A DNA stretch of 64,000 bases from Spirometra erinaceieuropaei (lineage: Eukaryota; Platyhelminthes; Cestoda; Diphyllobothriidea; Diphyllobothriidae), in the NCBI GenBank assembly GCA_902702965.1, contig CACRXP010000047.1:497956-561955 (forward strand). Reading direction: 5' to 3'. Both the position numbers and the translations under genes were made by a program. This document shows, one piece after another, positions 42,801-55,390 of this stretch (its first letter is position 1; every line of letters starts with the position of its first letter). The notes below the pieces were generated by a model. That model ran no database searches. It was not told where the DNA came from and saw nothing but the letters and a program-made list of their open reading frames with translations.

Positions 42801-44797
42801 GCCACGTCGCGTTACAGCGATTACACAGGGCTGGCTAATCGCCAGACCCCTCCCCCCTCCTCCTCCCTAAGTCCCCGACAGTATTAAAATCTGACCCCTA
42901 ACCTCAGGACGCCCCTCAACCCTCTCCCCCATACTGACTTTCATTGGCTGCTTAACTTTTACTATTGTGCCCTCATATTACTGTACAGGCCTAATGGTGA
43001 ATAATCGAAAGCGTACGTTTACCGGATTGACGTCATAATTATAACACGACATTAAATTTCTGTCAGCGGATTCTCGACCGGAATCGCCTCTGTTATGTAG
43101 TTCCACTGGCTGTTGCAGGATACAAAGACGAACAGCCTGGCCTTGGACTCCGGGGTAAGAAAATGCCCCTACTAACACGACAGATGGAAATGCCCAGAGA
43201 ATCACACGTGAGGAAAACGAGAGGAAAGGTAGAACAGCTAACTCAGACAGTGCTGCGAATTTATGGTCTTTCCGCACACAAGGATTTTGATTCACAATAG
43301 AACGTCTATTTAGGTCTTGCCATGCCATTCACTAACGAGTCCAGCTCGTTTGTAGGCCGGTGTTAACGGGGCAAGTAATTTGTGGCTAGTTTGAAAACAT
43401 TATGACTTTGAAAATTAGAGTATTAGCCTCCCCCACATGCAAGGCCACCGTCGACTCTATCAATTTAGGCTTTATCTCTTTTGGAACTGGTGCTAGAAAC
43501 AAGACGTCTCTGCAAAGTCAGCTTTTAATTGAATGAATTGTCCAGAAGTCATACGCGAAAAAAAACCAAAACCCATTAGAGGCTGTTACGTTAATACAGG
43601 AGAAGAACACGGAGCTCGGAAATATTTTTAGGTTTTAAAAATTAACAGGCATTATTTTCGGCCAGGAAAAAAAGCTAGAGGTAGAAAACTACGCATTTTC
43701 ACCAAAGCCAGCCTTTCCACCATAAAGTAAGACCGCCGTCTGACTAATAAACTGGGGTATGGAGCCTTTCTGAGTGCAACGTATAAGCCGTGGTTATTAA
43801 CATGTCGAAAAGTTTTTAGCCGTTTCTAAAAGTTCTTCGCAAGGAAGGAGGAGATTATTAAACCTCTTCGTGAGACGTGGGAAATTCGGCTTTCGAATAA
43901 TTGAGAAGCTGCCCCCTGGCAATTCGTGGTGTGAAACTGCACGACGTTTTGCGCCACGGCTGAACCGCTTATAAACAGCATGCTTACCTTGTAATTATCA
44001 AGATATCAACAGACGTTGGCAATAAATACTCGTTAAGTGAAGACAAGTATAGTGACCGCAACGCATTGCTCAACAGCTGTATGATCAACATTACTCATGT
44101 GGCCACATATTTTTGTTTATTTTGAAACTCACTGTCTCTGATGATAGTTATCAAAGAAGCAGAAATACTAATCTAGTAAATTTAACGCTCTGGTAGTTAA
44201 GCACATTTCATCGCGTTACATAAACAGCTTTTCCAATGGAGAGCAGGGTTCAGCTCTACAAGTCATTTTTCGCGTCTTACTAACTTTAAGCCCAAGTCGG
44301 AATCCTGTATTACTTTTTATGGTTTTTTTGTTTAAAATAGTCTTTCTTTAAGGCATTTGAATATCACTTTCGACATATGGGAGCCTAGGAAATGAAACAA
44401 GTTTGTCGCAGTTTGCAAAGAGAGTTCATTTCGGCGACTGTCTTTGGACTTCGTAATTTTATAGAAAAATTGTGCGAAAATCACTAGGCTGTCACGAACA
44501 TCTGTCCCACACGCAGTGAACCTTTTGCGAAGGGCCATGGCCTGTCAGTTGGCCAGCTGACATGCCTCCTTTTTTCCTCATGGAGTGCAACAGTCTCCTC
44601 GAAAGGTGGGCCCTATGACACTGATTCTCTCTGACGTGAGACCTGGGTTGCCCTGACATTAGCCCGATACAGGTTGTGAGGACAGTGCCGTGCCTGACAT
44701 GCGTAAACGTGCAGCTTTCTTCTGTCCGCGCACGCGTCCATCTCCGGACAGCCTGACAGCGGACCACAGGGTGGGTAAGTGAAGACGACTTGAGGTA
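42801..44797. other. No recognised gene
   Basis: A C-rich stretch (42845-42935) is followed by mixed DNA. A minus frame 44332-44538 (SLVIFAQFFYKITKSKDSRR) looks helical and codon-like but is unproven; the 44492-44833 minus frame overlaps it and is unrecognised. Confidence 0.35.
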
Positions 44798-45788
44798 CAG
44801 GGAGTGACAGATGTTATGAAATGTTGGCTGCAATTCCGAAATGCGTTTTCGAGTAGGAGGGATTACTTAGGCGCGGTTGTAATACTGATACTCTTGCGGC
44901 ATGATCCTATAATATTTCGGACTGGGCAGGATGTCGGCTTTTGAATCCAGTGCTTTTCAAACTCCCGTAGAAACCGTACTCGGTAAAAAATGTTTGTCTA
45001 TGTATCATGCATTTTTCCCATTGATTGTCGATGGTATTGCAAATTTAAATATATATTATAGAAATCATAAACAAACATATGCCTTTTTCAGTCGTTTGAT
45101 AGAGAATCACGTCAACTTTATTTTTTGTACTCGAAGAAGGAATATAATTTGGTTTTAAAAGTTTTCGAATTGCCGAATACTTTGAGGCCTGATCAGTCGC
45201 TGCACCAGCGCTTAGTGATTTCAGTCTACAAGGTGCATGCCTTCTGTGTGAAAACAATTGCATATTATTCTATGCCTTTATAGAGATATCATGCAGAGTC
45301 CATAAAAATTTTCATTGGATGCCGACTATGTTGTGAATTTCATGAAGAGCGGTGGTAAACGGACAGGTACGATGCTATATGAGTTGACATTGCGCGGTCT
45401 TAAAAAGTCTCATACCTAGAAACTATTTTAAAAACCCAATTATACTCCTTCTTCGAGTATAAAATAAAGAGATAACGTGATCTGATATCAGACGACTGAA
45501 GAAGCATATTTTTGTTACTGATTTCTATAAGATACATATGAATTTGCAAGACCACCGAAAATAAATGAGAAAAATGCATGCTACTTAAGTAGACATTTTT
45601 TACCGAGTTATGTTTCTACAGAAGTTTGAATAACAGTGTTTCCAAAAGCCGACATCCTACCAAAAACGAAATATTATAGAATGGCGCCGCAGGATAATCA
45701 TTATTACAACCGCGCCTAAGTAATCCTTCCTAATCGAAAGCGCACTTCAAAATTTCAGCCAACATTTCATGGGATCGGTCACTCATTG
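44798..45788. mobile_element. 991-bp long-TIR element, second complete copy
   Basis: The same family as 41282-42275, in the same orientation, flanked by TA (44796-44797, 45789-45790). Ends are CAGGGAGTGACAGATG and a right end whose complement starts CAATGAGTGACCGATC. Spacer blocks such as gcttagtgatttcagtctac and acaaggtgcatgc are shared. Arms have diverged from each other, so it is older. Confidence 0.85.
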
Positions 45789-48031
45789 TAGGTGTTCGCT
45801 CGTTGGAAACATAGAGGAGGTTGTCGAATGCGACCACCAAACTCACATGTAACGTTGTTTTCGACTGCTGCTCATGAGGGTATTCTGTTTGCGATTCTGG
45901 AGGTAGTCAGTGCAAAATATTTTTTAATCCAGTTGAGTACATTCACAAAGATGCGTACTAAAGCGTGCTCGTAGTCCGCTTGGACCAAACAAGGAATTTA
46001 ATGTCCTCTACTTACAGGCAAGTGAAGTCCACTCATGGTTCCAGTTGAACTATCTACCCACTTCCTCTTTTATCCACCGGGCTTTGTTTCTGATGAAGGC
46101 TTTCAAGGTCAAGTTTGAATGGTGCATCCAATGAGAAATGTATGTTTCAGGTTAACCTAGATGGGTCATTTCAAAGGGTTTTCCCTGTAAAAGTGTCTTT
46201 TTGACCCCAATGACGGCAGATCGCCCAGGAGTCGTTTATTGTTAGCAACCAGAACAACCATTGGCTCGAGTTTACATGAGTCTACTTATAGAAGAACAGA
46301 CTTGCGCGACATCTATTTAGCCCTCTCTTTCCACACCCACTACAAACCCTAACTTTCAGGACAGACACATATCATTAGCCCTCTTGACTAACTTTTTTTC
46401 AGCCAAACCGCCTCGTAGTCTACTGTGGAGGCCATGATAGATTTAAAAAAATTTATGATACATAATTTTCCGGCGTGAATTTCTATACAAGCTAAAGACA
46501 AATATATCTTTGAGTATTCCTAATTAGTAGTTGTTGATCACAGCAAAACTGATAGACATGGCTCGCAGCATTGGCCAATATATTTCATGTTGACTCAAAG
46601 AAACCTAAACAGCTTAAAATTCGAATAGAGGATTTATTTCCGCCGTATGTCTTGGCGTTTTTATGTGAAAACGCCGCTTATTCATTGCGCTCGAGAGCAT
46701 AGAGTTGAATCTGGAATATTAGCGGAATTATTTGAAGAACTTGAAATCACAGGCATAAGAAGAACACTACATATCCACGTTACAATCTTTTGCATTAACG
46801 CTAGAATTTCGGAGAATTCCTGCACACGAGAACTGAACAGATTACAAACTTTCTGCGCTACAGAAGACGACTCGAGATTATTATTGTCCATTGCCTTTGC
46901 TCAAAACCCAAATGCAGAGTAAAACGTCATCTGAAAATGCGCCTGTTATACGAAATAATATACCGACATCGTAGAAAGAGAACTTCAGTTATCGGATAGC
47001 GCTCTATAGCTTTTGAACTTGATGTTTATTTGTTTGCCCACGAAGACGACAGCGGTCGCTTCCTAGTGTGTGTGCCCCAGAATTGTCAGAAAAATGCAAC
47101 AAAAATCGCATGTGAATGACCTTAGTTAATGCTATTAGTGTGGAGGTCGTAAGAACTTGCGGGTCGAGGGTTGCGAGGAAAAGCAGTGAGCTGTGCCATT
47201 GTCTTCTGTGTGCGCCTGTCCCGTCGAATCAGAGGGCTGAGCACTTTTATTGCCTGAACGCTGGGTAACAACGTCCCCGCCTTCACGCTGGTGCCCTCAC
47301 TTCGCCGACAGCGACATCTCACGTCAGTGCACAGCCCTGTGTAGCCAGAGAACAATGATTGATCGTAAACTGGACCGACCCGTCTGGCTTCCGTCTCCCG
47401 ACTCCAGTACTGAGGAGCACTACCGAAGCGAAACGCGACAAAAGTACGGTAGTACCGCAATATATCTTGCTTTCTGTCCCTTATTTTGAAATACTATAAG
47501 GGGTCTGTGACTCGTTGTCAGTACCTGCCTCAGTGATCGAGGTTCTAGCAACCATTCCGAGCGTTCAGCGTGTTTCTAGCATGTTGATTGTCAGGAAGCA
47601 GGTGGTATCTCGAAGGAGTCGCTGTATTCCAAACACTGTTTTCTACTAACTGCATTTATTTCAAACTGGTGAATGAATTGGTGCATATAAGGTGTAAAAT
47701 GGACACAAGCTGTTTTTTTGTCCTGTCTAATTCGATCATATTTTCATCAAAGAACAAAATAAGAGGAAGAATAGTAAACCATCTACATCTTCAGAACATT
47801 CGCCAATGAAAGACTCGCAAAATATCATACTTTAAGGTAGGGCAGTCTATTTCATGAATTATGATGTAGAAAGATTCCTATCATCCTATCATCAGGTGAC
47901 TGTGCTAGGTAATACCGTCATAGGACACGCTGGCCAAACGTGGACTTGGTTGTTTTGTTAAGCTGACATTACTAAACATGTCGCAATTTATTGAAAAGAT
48001 GAAAACGACGTAAGAAGGATTAATTTGTCAC
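45789..48031. other. No recognised gene
   Basis: Overlapping frames on both strands at 46647-46922 and 47122-47489 are not recognised. Nothing else is supported. Confidence 0.4.
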
Positions 48032-48137
48032 CTGACGCGGTGCTATTTTTACAACAAGTACGCGCTTTTCAATGTCCTCGACTGTCGATTTGTTTGATAA
48101 AACGCAAAATTTTTGTCCCGTGCAAGAGAATGTTAAT
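48032..48137 (-). CDS. Probable exon of an unidentified host gene (106 bp)
   Basis: On minus, AGCCCACCTTCCAG (acceptor) precedes an open segment LTFSCTGQKFCVLSNKSTVE, DIEKRVLVVKIAPRQ and then CAG|GTGACA, a strong donor at 48031-48030. The frame stays open on both sides for 270 bp in total, so exon limits rest on the splice signals. It begins with one base of a split codon and ends in phase 0. The protein is unknown. It shares orientation with exon candidates at 51894-52633 and may belong to the same gene. Confidence 0.4.
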
Positions 48138-50059
48138 CTGGAAGGTGGGCTTACTAATAAGACCACTTTTCGAAGCAGACTTATATTACATAAATCCACT
48201 TTGCGCGGGGGAAATAGAGCTTCTTCTTTAAAAAAAAAACAGAGACAAAATATGCAGCTATAGTGAAAACCCCAAAATACCGGGAACATGAAACGAACTT
48301 GGACTAGACATTATACCTAACGCTATACCTGACAGCAAATACGAACGGTATTCTCGCGAAACAGATGAGAACAGGCAAGAACTTAACCGACATTCTATAC
48401 AACCTTTTAAGTCGGGAAACTGAATAAAACTGTGAACTATTTTGGAGTGAGACTGTATCGAAGTAAATAGATGTGCGGGTTAATATAATTTTTCCTTAGT
48501 GAAAATTACCCACAAAAGTGTTAAAGAGTATAAAACTCCCCACAATAACGTCAGTGGCGCATTTGTAATTGAAATTAGTAGTAATGCAACCAAATTATTA
48601 TTTAATAATCTGCTTACGCTGGAAAAAGTTGCTTGTTTTTTGTAAACGGGAGGACCACATTCCGTCTTGCAGTCCGACAGAGTAGAAATACGTAACTCCC
48701 ACGAGAATTTGAATATTCACGATCAGAAGCAACAGAGCATGAGCTGTTCACTCAGATACCCAGCTGTTTGACTCGATAACCTACATGGGAATGGTTTTAA
48801 TAAGGTAATCTTTACTGCTACAGTAGTTAATGAGAGCTTGATATGGATGGTACTTTACCCCATTGCTCTAATACATCTCGGTGGAAAGGCGTTTCATAGA
48901 GAAATGATGCTGCTTAACTGGTCGATGCATGTATTCACTAATTTTACCTCTCGATAAAAAATTTAATATCTTCCGGTCTAGTTTCTATTTTATGACCCCC
49001 TTCGTGGAGGTAGCCAGATAGTTGTAAACTCTGCGCACATAAATCTTGCCTTTCTCCTACCTCTGGCTCGAGGGCGGCGAGGTGGAGGGGGAACCATGTT
49101 GTCAAAAAACGAGGAAGCAGTTAGGACATGCAACCTCGGTTTACTTGATTCAAGAGAAGTTTGGAAAAGTCGGAGTTGGCCGAAAATAATTTTGAACGCG
49201 TTTGACGATGTAAGCCAGTGCCGTTAAGTGCTTCCACTTGATAGCATTTCTTAACTAGTGGAAGGACTTGTTAAAACGAAAATGTGGAAAGTCCGTACAA
49301 AGTCAAAATGCATTTTCCGCACTGCGGCGCTGTCTGTTGACTAAAAAAGCGCAAGACAGTCCAATTTACTATTTTTTTTTATCTCGTTTGTTTCCATAAT
49401 GCGTCTCGCCGAGGAGTTCCGAATTTAAGTTGATGCCAGAAACACTGAGCACTATGATTGTAAGAAGGTCTAAAATATTTAGGACCCACATTTTTGCAGA
49501 ATTTAAGTGTCTTCAGCGAAGATGTTTCCAAAGGTTTGGAGATTACAATTGTTACACAGCATCTTGTCGACGCAGGTTAAAAAGCACTACTTCCAGCTGT
49601 TAGAGAAAAAGGCATTTTCCCAAAATAATCTGGCAAATAATCTTACTTATTTCCTCGTCAAGCTCGATGGTGTTGCAGTGAAAGATAATAACAATGTTCA
49701 TGTTGTTGATATTTACTACCTACTACAGATTAAATCCTTATCTAAGCGTGTATCCTAAGGGTTCGCGAAAATAGTACTTTTACAAAGTCCACAGACGAAA
49801 ATCCTTTGTTACTAAAACGCAGGTCTGTAGGTCTTATTTTGTTCACCGGTTCAAATGCTCGACTAATATCAACCATATCTTCCAAAACTCAAAAAAGATC
49901 ACGGTGGTGAAATAAGGGTTTTTGTCCTTTACCTAAAGCATGCTAACATTCTATTATTTTAAATGAATACGGATATTCTATGGAAGTCTCGACTCCTGGG
50001 CCTTTGTTTACTTCTATAGAGTAATTTAACGTCTGCAAAAATAGTTTTCAAAATCAGCC
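48138..50059. other. No recognised gene
   Basis: AT-rich. The plus frame 49507-49758 (83 codons) is not recognised. Possibly intron. Confidence 0.4.
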
Positions 50060-51780
50060 AGTTTAATTTAGTTCATTAAGAGAATAAAGCGTTCGCCCTT
50101 GAACTCCCTATTAATATCCAAAAACAGCAATAGAATCAATTGTTCCATCAGTAATTCTGGGAATTCAAAAGTTATCACAAGTGTGAGCCAGGCGAAAACT
50201 GCCGCCGCTGACACAATGGGAATTATCATACAGCAATTGCTCGATAGATGAGCACCTTATATGCATTTAAATGATTTAACAGTTTCGAAAAGAACCATCG
50301 TGGCAGGAATTCAGTTCCATGCTCCAGTGACCTTCTGCGAAAAGACGTTCTGTCAGACGTTTGAATAGGACAACTACCTCTGCAGTTTAAGGGGATGACC
50401 ACGCAGACTGTTCGTCCCAGCTAATTTGAAGAAGTCATAAACTGTAGGGCAAAGCCAAGTTCTCTGACAACCTGGTAGATTTGGATAAATTCGTCACACA
50501 GTTGCCTGTGATTGAGAGGGAAAAAGTTAAGTTCAGCCAGTCTGGTTTCGTAAGGCAGCTGGCTAAGATCCTATTCATAGCCATCGCCTGTACTCTTTCC
50601 AGCTGTTAGTAGTCCTCCTTGAACCGTGGTCGTCAGGCCTGCATGCCTTACTTTACTTGAGACTGAACGAATGCCCAGTATGTGTTTCCGAACAGCTCCT
50701 TCTCGATGTGCACAAAACCTCGCCTCAACACATATTACACAGCACCGAGTCTTTGGTTACTCTTAAACACTGTGACGATTGTTTCAGCGAGGAGATCATA
50801 TCGACGCCGAGGTCTTTCTGTTTCTCATCATTTCGAAGTGGCTACCCATCAATGAGGTAGCAGAAGAAATCATCCTCCCCATGGGCTCTTCTGCTGCGGA
50901 GTCCCTGGACCACACATTTGTCCACATTAAAGTGTAGGAGCCAACGAGCCAACTAACTCCTCACTCAGTTGAGACTCTTTTGAAGTGCGTGCCTGTCCGC
51001 GTAATATCTGATGGCTCTCCACAATTTAAAGTCGTCAGCAAACATGAGGGCACTGCATTTCAGGTCGTCGACAGAGTCCTTGATGTAAACTAGGAATAGC
51101 AGTGACGCTAAAACTGAGTTCTGAAGGGTACCACTCAGAACGGAGGGAGAGGTTTACTTCAAGCCACCAACACACACGGTTTATGGTCTCTCCGTGAGAC
51201 AACCTGCCATCCATGTCAGCAGCTTTTATCTCACTCTAACATTGGACAGTCTGTAGAATAGCCGAATGTGTGGGACACTGTCGAAGGCCTTCTGGAAATC
51301 CGTGTAGATGACATGGACTCTACAATCCTCGCCCAGCGCGTGAGTCCACTGCTTGGTAGAAAGGGATAAACTGAAAAGACATGAACGGTTCTGTCTGAAG
51401 CCGTGCTTGAGTCTAGAGAGGAAGTGGTTCTCCTACAGAAACCTTACTGTCGACTACTTAAGTATGATTTCCATTATTTTACAGCATATACAGGTAGAGC
51501 TAACTGACCGATAATTGTAGGCATTAGTTCGAGCTCCACCCTTGTGTATCGGAATAATCGTTTTCAGCCACTATTGCATCATTATCATCATTTAGTACTG
51601 AGACCGGGTCCATGTTTTCCAGTCGGCTGTTAACATATTGGGGCAACATTTTGGGGCCTTGTTCAGCCTGCCGCACAATTCTGAATTCATACTCCATCCG
51701 TATCTGACGGATATATTTTGTGATCGCATTTAGTTGACGACGGAGCTCGTCGAGGCGTGCTGGTGATCAAGTATCCTTGA
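50060..51780 (-). mobile_element. CR1-like LINE, 3' 1.7 kb
   Basis: This is the longest copy of the family seen at 3381-4025. It holds most of the RT, the C-terminal domain and the 3' tail on the minus strand. The 5' end is truncated at about 51780. Confidence 0.85.
50190..51560 (-). pseudogene. CR1-like reverse transcriptase, multiply broken
   Basis: Minus-strand frames in order: ICCKIMEIILK and ENHFLSRLKHGFRQNRSC (motifs 1-2), VHVIYTDFQKAFDSVPHIRL (motif A with catalytic Asp), LLTWMAGCLTERP, VLSGTLQNSVLASLLFLVYI (motif B, degraded from the G-V-P-Q-G-S form), CSALMFADDFKLWRAI (motif C, FADD with both Asp residues), then thumb residues, RVQAMAMNRI, and a damaged copy of the C-terminal block intact at 3501-3983. 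Stops and frameshifts throughout. Retention of FADD shows how the family's active site looks, in contrast to the LINE at 33.9 kb which has lost it. Confidence 0.85.
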
Positions 51781-51893
51781 CTATCTTCTATTTCTTAATT
51801 ATCCTCCTTAACTATCTATTCAGGTCTTTAGTTAATCATGCAGGGTCATTAGTCATTTTTTATACCTTCACTGGACAACAGCGCTGAGTCAGA

Positions 51894-52132
51894 TCAAGTG
51901 AAATCGTAATTAACGATCCCCAGTCGTTCTCTGGTGGAATTTGGGTACAAAAGCGGGAAAAGTACCCCTTGAATTTCATGCTTTGATATTTGTAAACCAT
52001 GCACAAGACAGTGAATGCTGAGCAAGTGCTCACTCAAACCTTGCTTTCGTAGGTCGTAGAAAACTTGTGATAGACTATTAGGAACTATATGCATATCCAA
52101 TCGCATTTTTCCTTTCTTTCTGGAATCCACCT
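51894..52132 (-). CDS. Probable host exon, second of a phase-matched pair
   Basis: A strong acceptor on minus (TTTTTCTGTATATTTCTTCCTAG-type tract ending at 52133) precedes AG GTG GAT, giving VDSRKKGKMRLDMHIVPNSL, SQVFYDLRKQGLSEHLLSIH, CLVHGLQISKHEIQGVLFPL and a stop at 51894. The first two bases complete the codon left open by the exon at 52511-52633 (G+AG = Glu). The real 3' limit may be an internal donor (for example AAG|GTTTGA after LRKQ) rather than the stop. The protein is not recognised. Confidence 0.5.
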
Positions 52133-52510
52133 CTAGGAAGAAATATACAGAAAAATTAAGAATGGAAGCTGTGGTGTGATAATTTCAATTACCGATCGAT
52201 TTTTGCAAGTTCCGCGGTGCCAAAGCAAGGTGTCGCTGACCAGAGAAAACAACTACGTCCGTTGATGAAATATTTATAATAACAAAAGGCCGCAGCCTTT
52301 TAAGGAGCTACCTTGTTTTCTGTCCGAAAATTAATTTTACGACTGCGAAATTGAAGAATGAACTTCTCACAACTAGGGATGGCCAGTTGTGATAACAGGT
52401 CACTAAGTCGCGCAGTCAGTGTATACTCGCGTATGAATAATGACCACATTCGGTAGTGTTGTATATTATAGTTCCAAGATCAATCCACGTATGAAGTCCA
52501 GATTTAGTAC

Positions 52511-52633
52511 CCGAGTTTGAGCGGTATTTGATTTTTTTGGCGAATTCTTCTGGAGTGACTACCGACCAGTGTGCACTCCTGATGCCAAATTCCAAAACAA
52601 TGCGTTGAAAGTCTACAGCAACTTTGAGGAACG
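52511..52633 (-). CDS. Probable host exon, first of a phase-matched pair
   Basis: On minus, CACTTTGTACAG (acceptor, ending 52634) precedes 123 bp encoding FLKVAVDFQRIVLEFGIRSA, HWSVVTPEEFAKKIKYRSNS and one further base, then GTACTA as donor. The donor is weak, but the leftover base fits the next exon exactly across a 378-bp intron (52133-52510). The intact, non-transposon peptide is the main support. The gene is unidentified. Confidence 0.42.
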
Positions 52634-53940
52634 CTGTACAAAGTGTCCGTCATTGGTTTCCTTTTGTCCGGCTCCTTCGAAACCGGAGAAAAATGCGCCA
52701 CGGCAAACAAGCTTTTTGAGAATAATTTCACACGTGTCTGCTGTATATATATAGCCACCTTTTTGTGCTTTAACTGCCACTCTGCTGGGATATGCCTGCG
52801 TTTGTCTGGATAGTATCCTAACCCGAACTCGCTTATGAGCTCCGGAATAGTTGTTGTGAGGGCTGCAGATTCGATAGGGGTTCGTTAATGGTATGCATAC
52901 TCCTGCTTAAAGTTTCCCAGACACCCTCGAGAAATGCAGCCTTGGCTCCGTTCCCCCTCAACTTTGAACCGTTTGTTGAAGACAGTTGTCGTTGAACAGA
53001 TTGTGGAAATGTTGTAACACCCTCCCGCCAACTTCGAAATTGTCGTCACGGCAGTGTTAAAAGCTGGCTAATATTGACTGAATGCAATCTTCTGAATGCC
53101 AGCACTGCGATAAAGTCGGCAATGGTCGAACCCATAGGGGCTTTTCCTTTTTTCGGATATCCCTCTACTAAGGACAAACTAAGCACTTTCAGGAAATTGG
53201 AACGTTTCAACAGAGTTATTCGCCAAGACCGGACGTTTTTGTCATTTTATTCCTCACGGATTTGCGCAAGACCCTGTGGACCAAATCAAGTAAACGGCAA
53301 TGCCGTTTACTATTTACCACTCGAGGTTTGCCTCGGATTGTATTCGACTGACTATTCCTTTTGTTTTGCAAGGTTTTGACTACTGCTGCGACAATGGAAA
53401 ACTGTAAATACCTTCCGATGGAAACTTTACGATGCACAAGTCTTTATGACTTCAGTCCTTTTCTCAGTTAGCCGGTTTTCACTGATACCTTCCTTATACA
53501 AAACATGAAGATGGGGAATACGGGTGTGGACTAAATGTGTTTGTGTTACTCCACTTGTTGTATGTCATGAGGGTTTGGAAGAGTGAATGATCGCAGGTGT
53601 GTGAATCCTTTCAAGAACATTTGTGGAAGCGTCCCTTTTCGCTGCAAAAGCAGTTGACGGAAAATTATATTTCAAGCGGAAGTGAGCACAGTTACTTAAA
53701 AAGAATTCCTTTATTTTGGGGATATCTGAAATTGGTTGTGTAAGGAATCATACATGAGAATTAATTTATTAGGCAAACTAATTTAAACTGCCTAAACGTG
53801 AATAAAAGGGTCTCTAACTGAAGTGTTGCCGTTGCAATTAGAACTGATGGGAAAAAGCCACAATTTATTTGGCAATGTTATGGTATATAACCCCCTGAGA
53901 AGACCATAGCTAACTATGACCCCAGCGCCAACCATGATCA
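52634..53940. other. No recognised gene
   Basis: A 101-codon plus frame at 53074-53379 is not recognised. It may be intron of the minus-strand gene. Confidence 0.35.
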
Positions 53941-53944
53941 TGGC

Positions 53945-54215
53945 TGCAGGGTGTAACCCTAACCCTTAACCCGTAAGCATTTGGGGAAAACTAGAACGCA
54001 ACCGCGACCTTAATCCTAGGTCTTTAATCTCTAATCCATAACCTACAGCCCTAGCTTAAACTTATAACCCCAATCGCAAACCCCAACCCTAGCCTCAACC
54101 GTAAATGCAGGCTATAATCGAAGCCCGGCAACCTAAGTCCTAGAAATAATCCAACTGGTAATATTAGCTCTAACTCCAATCGTATCCCTAACTCTAATCT
54201 GCAGTCCGATCAGGG
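53945..54215. repeat. Degenerate telomere-like (CCCTAA-type) tract
   Basis: Spaced variants of the CCCTAA unit recur over about 270 bp (gtaaccctaacccttaaccc, aaaccccaaccctagcctca, tccctaactctaatc). Spacing and sequence have drifted. TTAGGG is the telomere repeat of many animals including flatworms, so this is an interstitial telomere-like tract, not a chromosome end. Confidence 0.6.
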
Positions 54216-54312
54216 CAACTGTGACGTCACTAACGCTTGTGAAGATCAAAATCCGAGTACCGCATAACTCATGTGCCGACCTCTCGTCAGACAAACTGTT
54301 ATGAGCCCCAGA

Positions 54313-54575
54313 ATAGAGTTACCGACAAACAGTGGAGATTGGAGTGGCCATTTTTTGCTTCTTAGCCGTCATCAGTCAGCCATACCTGAATCCGAGGTGG
54401 GCAAAACCTGGAGCCTCATCGCGCAACCTGCCGTTTAGAGGTCGTTCGTGCTAACCACCGAGCTACGGGCTCTTTTTACTGTTGGTTGCGATCAGGTACC
54501 TACGATGGTAGAGGGGCGCTCAGTGATCGCACCACGTAAGTCACTCGTCCCGTTGTGCTTTGGTGTCATATCACA
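54313..54575 (-). mobile_element. tRNA-derived SINE, full-length copy
   Basis: The plus strand shows tail (gagttaccgacaaacagtgg), head (ctaaccaccgagctacgggc) and 5' extension (gcgctcagtgatcgcacc, cactcgtcccgttgtgc). On minus the A-box reads TAGCTCGGTGGTTAGCAC. Confidence 0.75.
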
Positions 54576-54689
54576 CCTAACTACCTAAATAAGATAAGAA
54601 GGAAAATTTTTGAAAAACCACCCAAGGGGGTTACATACCCCATCCTTACCGCTTGTTTTTATGAGAAAGTGGACTCGACGGTCATTACT

Positions 54690-54735
54690 ATCACTCTAGG
54701 TTAGGGGTACGGTTAGAGTTAGGGTTGGAAATGCG
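54690..54735. repeat. Short TTAGGG-type tract, opposite orientation
   Basis: Reads taggttaggggtacggttag and agttagggttgg: three to four TTAGGG-like units on the plus strand, inverted with respect to 53945-54215. Confidence 0.6.
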
Positions 54736-54954
54736 AATTATGTTAAGGCAATGATCGAAGAAACCATTAGATTCAATATAACGACTTAGGTTGTGGAGAG
54801 GTTTATGGCCAAGTAAGGGCCTTTGATTTGGTTTAGATCGAAATGTAAGGGTGCGGTTGGTCTATCAGGGCTTAATACAGCGTTCATTGTTGAAATTTTT
54901 TTCATGCTATGGGACATCGGTTTCGAGGCGTGTTTACGTGATATTGTTTGTAGA

Positions 54955-55390
54955 CAACCATTACCGACGAAGACAAGGGAAATCGAAATGGTCACTTCTG
55001 ATTTATTGACCGTTGTTAGGCAGCCATTTTGAACACCGCAAAGCGAACGGGGAGAAATCTTCCACTACTGTTAATATTCTCGATCAAAACCAACAGGACA
55101 ACGAGTCCGTGCCTTAAAGGTGTGGACGTTGGACGTCTGACTAACAGTGCGGGACGCCCAGTCGCAGGGGCTGCAAAACACGACTGGCTGGTGATGACAG
55201 GCAATAGGCCGGAAGTGGCCGTTTAATTCTCCCCTGCTTTGTCGGTAACGCTATGCTGCCTATATTTTAAACGGTTTTGGGCTGCTGATGAGACTCTAGA
55301 TTTAGCCACAAAACACAACGCGAGGAGTACGTCTCGTAACGCGATCGATGAGCGCCCCCTATGGCGATGTGTGTGGACAATATCCGGGCG
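54955..55390. mobile_element. SINE cluster: minus tail, plus copy, plus 5' extension
   Basis: 54955-55035 is a minus tail (attaccgacgaagacaaggg). 55070-55255 is a plus copy with head (cgagtccgtgccttaaagg, gttggacgtctgactaac) and tail (cttgtcggta-type gctttgtcggtaac). 55256-55390 is a plus 5' extension (cctatattttaaacgg, gatcgatgagcgcccc). The first two form an inverted pair. Confidence 0.65.

Noticed and set aside
53945..54735. A true chromosome end
   Set aside because: Units are degenerate, occur in both orientations, and unique DNA continues on both sides.
55270..55300. CTGATGAG string as a ribozyme core
   Set aside because: It lies in a SINE 5' extension where other copies read ctgctggttggg, so the resemblance is accidental; there is no GAAA partner.
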